From: Massilia sp. NR 4-1
Lineage (GTDB): Bacteria; Pseudomonadota; Gammaproteobacteria; Burkholderiales; Burkholderiaceae_D
Direction: 5' to 3'
DNA: 64,000 nucleotides
Assembly: GCF_001191005.1 (NCBI RefSeq)
Contig: NZ_CP012201.1
Location: forward strand, 5,456,001-5,520,000
The notes beneath the pieces were generated by a model. It was given only the letters and a program-made list of their open reading frames with translations. It had not been told where the DNA came from and searched no databases. Of the stretch, positions 60,672 to 64,000 are shown one piece after another. A program made the translations under genes and the position numbers. The stretch's first letter is position 1, and each line of letters starts with the position of its first letter.

Positions 60672-61595
60672 TCAGGAGAACAGCACCGGCAGTTCCTGGG
60701 CGCGCTTGCGCAGCAGTTCCTTGGCCTCCGCATAGCGCGGATAGATGCTTTCCACCGCGGCCCAGAAGCGCGGGCTGTGGTTCATTTCCAGGATGTGCGC
60801 CAGTTCGTGCGCCACCACATAATCGATCAGCGGCAGCGAGAAGTGCACCAGCTTCCAGTTCAGCCGGATCACGCGCTGCGCCGTGCAGGAACCCCAGCGC
60901 GTGCCGGCCGAGGTCAGCGAAAACGCCGCGTAGCGCACGCCCAGGCGCGCCGCATACAGGTCGAGGCGCTGTTCGAACAGCAGTTCCGCCTCGCGCTTCA
61001 TCCAGGCCTTGACCCGTTCTTTCAGCAGATGCTCGGTCGCGCCCTGCACCAGTCCCATCGACAGCTCGCGCGTGACCGGATTGAAGTCGCTGCGGTTGCG
61101 CGCCGCCGTGTACAGGCGCAGCGTGATCTCGCTGCCCAGATAGGGCAGCACGGCGCCGTCGATCCATTCGATGGGCGGCTTTTCCAGGCGCGCGGCGCGG
61201 CGCTGGCGGCGTTCGTCGAGCTTGGACAGGATCCAGTGCTGCTTGGCGCGGATGGCGTTGTCGATTTCGGCCAGGGTGCAGCGCTTGGGCGCCGTCACGC
61301 GCAATCCCTCGTCGTCGATCATGAAGCCGATCGAGCGGCGCGTGGAGCGGCGCAGCACATATTCGAGGATGAATTCGCCCACCAGCAGCTGGCGCCGCGC
61401 CTGCACATCGGGCGCCGGTGGCGCCGGATCGGGGCGGCGCAGCGGAACGGGAGGTCGCAGCAAATTCACAGTGGCGGGAGCGGGAACGGGGAAGGGCGCG
61501 CTGAAAGCGGGAGCGGGGATGGGGGCAACGGTCTGGGGCAAGGCGGCGGCCTGTGTTTCGGCCGCGCCCGATGTGGAATTGCTGCCGGACGCCAT
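60672..61595 (-). CDS. YgjP-like (WSS/M48-type) metallopeptidase
   Basis: About 307 residues. The zinc site HELAHILEMNHSPRFW (HExxH plus a downstream His) and YAAFSLTSAGTRWGSC identify the YgjP family (DUF45) of uncharacterised metalloproteases. The first ~90 residues are Pro/Ala-rich and not conserved. The start is uncertain: ATG 61595, GTG 61610 or GTG 61736 (overlapping plsC by 55 bases) are possible and none has a good ribosome site. It follows plsC in the same operon and is convergent with the amidohydrolase gene (22 bases). Confidence 0.8.
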   Translation of the reverse strand: MASGSNSTSGAAETQAAALPQTVAPIPAPAFSAPFPVPAPATVNLLRPPVPLRRPDPAPPAPDVQARRQLLVGEFILEYVLRRSTRRSIGFMIDDEGLRVTAPKRCTLAEIDNAIRAKQHWILSKLDERRQRRAARLEKPPIEWIDGAVLPYLGSEITLRLYTAARNRSDFNPVTRELSMGLVQGATEHLLKERVKAWMKREAELLFEQRLDLYAARLGVRYAAFSLTSAGTRWGSCTAQRVIRLNWKLVHFSLPLIDYVVAHELAHILEMNHSPRFWAAVESIYPRYAEAKELLRKRAQELPVLFS

Positions 61596-61681
61596 GTCCG
61601 GCGCAGCCACGCCGGAGGCAAACAGGTCGAACTGGTCCCTGTTCGCGGCCCCCGTCGTCTGCTGTGCGCTGGCTTGCTTGT

Positions 61682-62422
61682 CTAGCCAGCGTTGTAGGCG
61701 TGGGGCGAAATGACGCGCATTTCTGATTCTATCCACTGTTCCACCTGTTCCATCAAACTGTCTGGCGTATGGCCATCGGAAGCGATAGGCTTGCCGACTG
61801 AAACCGTGATCTTGCCGGGATACTTGATGAAGGAGTTTTTCGGCCAGCATTCGCCGGAGTTCAGCGCGATCGGCACGACCGGCACGCCGGTCTCGATGGC
61901 GAGGCGCGTGCCGCCGCTCTTGTACTTGCCAGCCTTGCCGACCGGGATGCGGGTCCCTTCGGGGAACATGATAATCCATTGGCCGTCTTTCAGGCGGCGT
62001 TTGCCATGGGCGACCACGGATTTAAATGCATTCTTGCCCTGCTTGCGGTCGATCGGAATCATGCGCAGCAGCGCGATGCCCCAGCCGAAGAAAGGGATGT
62101 ACAGAATCTCTTTCTTGAACACGAACACCAGGGGGCGCGGCAGGTTCGCCAGCAGGAAGATGGTCTCCCACGCCGACTGGTGCTTGGACAGGATGATGGC
62201 CGGGCTGTCGGGAAAATTCTCGTAGCCCTTGAACTCGTACTCGATGCCGCAGATGGTCTTGGCGCACCAGACGATGAACACGTTCCAGCGCGAGGTCACG
62301 TAATAGCGCTTGTTGTAAGGCAGCGGGGCCACCAGCATGCAGACCGCGGACCAGATGACGGTGGCAATGCCCATCAGGACCATGAACAGCAGGGAACGCA
62401 GGAACAAGACAGCTTTACGCAA
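61682..62422 (-). CDS. plsC: lysophospholipid acyltransferase (PlsC family)
   Basis: 246-residue membrane acyltransferase with an N-terminal span (LFMVLMGIATVIWSAVCMLV). The catalytic motif reads KHQSAWE (HX4E instead of D, common in this subgroup), and FPEGTRIPVG is the glycerol-phosphate site. It probably acylates lysophosphatidic acid. It follows gmhB by 19 bases. The order glyS-gmhB-plsC-YgjP is widespread in Burkholderiales. Confidence 0.93.
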   Translation of the reverse strand: MRKAVLFLRSLLFMVLMGIATVIWSAVCMLVAPLPYNKRYYVTSRWNVFIVWCAKTICGIEYEFKGYENFPDSPAIILSKHQSAWETIFLLANLPRPLVFVFKKEILYIPFFGWGIALLRMIPIDRKQGKNAFKSVVAHGKRRLKDGQWIIMFPEGTRIPVGKAGKYKSGGTRLAIETGVPVVPIALNSGECWPKNSFIKYPGKITVSVGKPIASDGHTPDSLMEQVEQWIESEMRVISPHAYNAG

Positions 62423-62441
62423 TGCGGTACTCCATTCGAAT

Positions 62442-63002
62442 TCAGTTGGCGGATGGCTGGGCGGAGGGCGCTTTCAGCAGATGCGTCACCATCGCGGCCA
62501 GGTCCGGGAAGACCATTGTACCGGGCGGCAGGCCGCCCGTGGCATGAGTTTTTTCGCCCTTGCCGGTCAGGACCAGGAAGGGTGTGCAGCCGCTGATGAA
62601 GCCGGCCTGCAGGTCGCGCAGCGAATCGCCCACGGTCGGCACACCTTTCAGGCTGACCTGGTAGCGCTTGGAGATTTCCGCGAACATGCCGGGCTTGGGC
62701 TTGCGGCAGTCGCAGTTGTCGGCCGAGGCGTGCGGGCAGAAGAAGATGGCATCGATGTCGGCGCCCACCTGCTGCGCCAGCGTGTGCATCTTCTGGTGGA
62801 TGGCGTTGAGCACCGAGATGTCGAAGAACTCGCGCGCGATGCCCGACTGGTTGGAGGCGATCACCACGCGATAGCCGGCCTGGTTCAGGCGGGCGATCGC
62901 TTCCAGCGAGCCGGGGATCGGTATCCATTCGGCGGGCGACTTGATGAAGTCCGGCGAGTCGTGGTTGATCACGCCGTCCCGGTCCAGGATGATGAGCTTC
63001 AT
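62442..63002 (-). CDS. gmhB: D-glycero-beta-D-manno-heptose 1,7-bisphosphate 7-phosphatase
   Basis: 186-residue HAD phosphatase that makes heptose 1-phosphate for LPS. The nucleophile motif DRDGVIN is at the N terminus; the zinc-binding Cys/His loop CPHASADNCDCRKP and the Asp in PTVGDSLRDLQ follow. I start at ATG 63002 (MKLIILDRDG). In-frame ATG 63011 and GTG 63023 lie upstream; GGTGGGGCAGAG is near them. It follows glyS by 22 bases. Confidence 0.95.
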   Translation of the reverse strand: MKLIILDRDGVINHDSPDFIKSPAEWIPIPGSLEAIARLNQAGYRVVIASNQSGIAREFFDISVLNAIHQKMHTLAQQVGADIDAIFFCPHASADNCDCRKPKPGMFAEISKRYQVSLKGVPTVGDSLRDLQAGFISGCTPFLVLTGKGEKTHATGGLPPGTMVFPDLAAMVTHLLKAPSAQPSAN

Positions 63003-63024
63003 CTGCCCCATACTCTGCCCCACC

Positions 63025-64000
63025 TTAAGCCGCCAGCTTGGAAATGTCGGCCACGCGGTTCATCATGCCGTGCAGCGAAGACAGCAGGGCCAGACGGTTG
63101 TTGCGCAGGGCGACATCCTCGGCCATCACCATCACATCGTTGAAGAAGGCATCGACGTCGTCGCGCAGCTGGGCCAGGGTTTTCAGCGTGCCGGTGAAAT
63201 CGCCGCGGCCGAAGGCGGCGTCGACTTCCGGCTGCACGCGCACCACGGAGGCGGCCAGCTTCTTCTCGGCCTCGTCCTGCAGCAGGGCGGCGTTGACGCC
63301 GCCGGCGGCCACCTGGCTCAGGGCTTCCTCGTTCTTCTTCAGGATATTGGTGATGCGCTTGTTGGCGGCGGCCAGCGAGGCGCTTTCCGGCAGGGCGGCG
63401 AAGGCTTGCACCGCTTCCAGACGCTGCACGATATCGTCCAGGCGGTCCGGATTCTGCGCCACCACGGCTTCGATCTCGTTCGGCGTGAAGCCGCGCTCGC
63501 GCAGGATGCCGCGCAGGCGGTCCAGCATGAAGGCGGTGACTTCGGCGCTCGGGTCCTTGAAGTTGGCGACGCCGGCGAACTGCTTCACCGCGTCGGCCAG
63601 CAGGCCGGAAATCGACAGCGGCAGGCGCTTTTCGATCAGCATGCGCAGCACGCCCAGGGCGTGGCGGCGCAGCGCGAACGGGTCCTTGTCGCCGGTCGGC
63701 TGCAGGCCGATGGCCCAGATGCCGACCAGGGTTTCCAGCTTGTCGGCCAGCGCCACGGCGGTGCCGGTGTTGGTGGTGGGCAGGCTGTCGCCGGCAAAGC
63801 GCGGCTGGTAGTGCTCGGAGGCGGCCAGCGCCACTTCCTCGGATTCGCCGTCGTGGCGCGCGTAGTAAGTGCCCATGATGCCTTGCAGCTCGGGGAACTC
63901 GCCCACCATATCGGTCAGCAGGTCGGCCTTGGACAGGCGCGCGCCGCGTTCGGCCAGCGCCACGTCGGCGCCCAGCTTGGCGGCGATGGCGCCAGCCAGC
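63025..64000 (-). CDS. glyS: glycine--tRNA ligase beta subunit (5' part beyond window)
   Basis: C-terminal ~325 residues of the beta subunit of the heterotetrameric glycyl-tRNA synthetase, which charges tRNA-Gly. The visible part is the helical C-terminal half with the family segment MGTYYARHDGESEEVALAASEHYQPR and an IWAIGLQPTGDKDPFALRR motif. The frame is open to the window edge, so the true start (about 700 residues in full) lies beyond position 64000. Its gene partner glyQ is expected upstream, outside the window. Confidence 0.95.
   Translation of the reverse strand, partial: LAGAIAAKLGADVALAERGARLSKADLLTDMVGEFPELQGIMGTYYARHDGESEEVALAASEHYQPRFAGDSLPTTNTGTAVALADKLETLVGIWAIGLQPTGDKDPFALRRHALGVLRMLIEKRLPLSISGLLADAVKQFAGVANFKDPSAEVTAFMLDRLRGILRERGFTPNEIEAVVAQNPDRLDDIVQRLEAVQAFAALPESASLAAANKRITNILKKNEEALSQVAAGGVNAALLQDEAEKKLAASVVRVQPEVDAAFGRGDFTGTLKTLAQLRDDVDAFFNDVMVMAEDVALRNNRLALLSSLHGMMNRVADISKLAA

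Overview
The window is 64 kb of a high-GC chromosome, almost all of it core housekeeping genes packed into operons. Gene content and order point to a betaproteobacterium of the Oxalobacteraceae (Massilia, Duganella and Janthinobacterium relatives). Supporting signs are the pilS-pilR pair next to a cytochrome c assembly gene, a 970-residue NrdA with an N-terminal ATP-cone region, a lysine/alanine-rich histone H1-like protein, PyrB followed by a dihydroorotase-like PyrC', and a glyS-gmhB-plsC order. The genus is an inference; no rRNA or tRNA gene was recognised. No CRISPR array, prophage or insertion sequence was seen.

Layout. 1-1509: end of an ABC importer of the nitrate/sulfonate/taurine type. 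1565-5903: cytochrome c assembly protein, a small membrane protein, and the PilS/PilR two-component system. 5904-6348: a gap holding a candidate structured RNA, a terminator and a paired NrdR operator. 6349-10453: nrdA and nrdB (class Ia ribonucleotide reductase). 10454-11310: a second large gap with a possible small RNA. 11311-12963: histone H1-like protein and YggT. 13152-20137 (minus strand): a run of co-directional genes with a conserved hypothetical, TlpA-like thioredoxin, AroQ, AccB, AccC, PrmA, a zinc-ribbon membrane protein and a PfkB sugar/nucleoside kinase. 20232-27402 (plus): mpl, a YqiA-like esterase, ubiC, an RNB exonuclease, a TonB-like protein, aroE and mtgA, mostly with stop/start overlaps. 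27576-28544: corA. 28758-32671 (minus): two unrecognised proteins, hemL and a ThiD-like kinase. 32728-42554: rubredoxin, then the twitching-motility chemosensory operon pilG-pilH-pilI-pilJ-chpA. 42579-44042 (minus): photolyase. 44328-48926: yqgE-ruvX-pyrR-pyrB-pyrC'-plsC. 48939-49805 (minus): apaH. 49940-58793: envelope polysaccharide block (rfbBACD, a WecA-like transferase, an H-NS-like protein, phosphomannomutase, waaC, waaA). 58847-60649: an amidohydrolase with an extra C-terminal domain. 60672-64000 (minus): YgjP-like metallopeptidase, plsC, gmhB and the 3' part of glyS.

Several parts work together. PilS/PilR and PilGHIJ-ChpA control type IV pili (expression and twitching direction). RfbBACD makes dTDP-L-rhamnose, while GmhB, WaaC and WaaA build the LPS inner core and the WecA-like enzyme starts a lipid-linked glycan. 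AccB/AccC, the two PlsC-like acyltransferases, Mpl, MtgA and AroE/AroQ/UbiC serve lipid, wall and aromatic metabolism.

I found no clearly new defence or biosynthetic system. The best leads are non-coding or divergent: a REPIN-like pair of palindromes present twice in convergent gene gaps (13.0 and 28.6 kb), a candidate structured RNA upstream of nrdA, a terminator-like hairpin between nrdA and nrdB, an orphan terminator at 10.97 kb, a ThiD-like protein and a PyrC-like protein that both lack expected catalytic residues, and an amidohydrolase fused to a CIA30-like domain.
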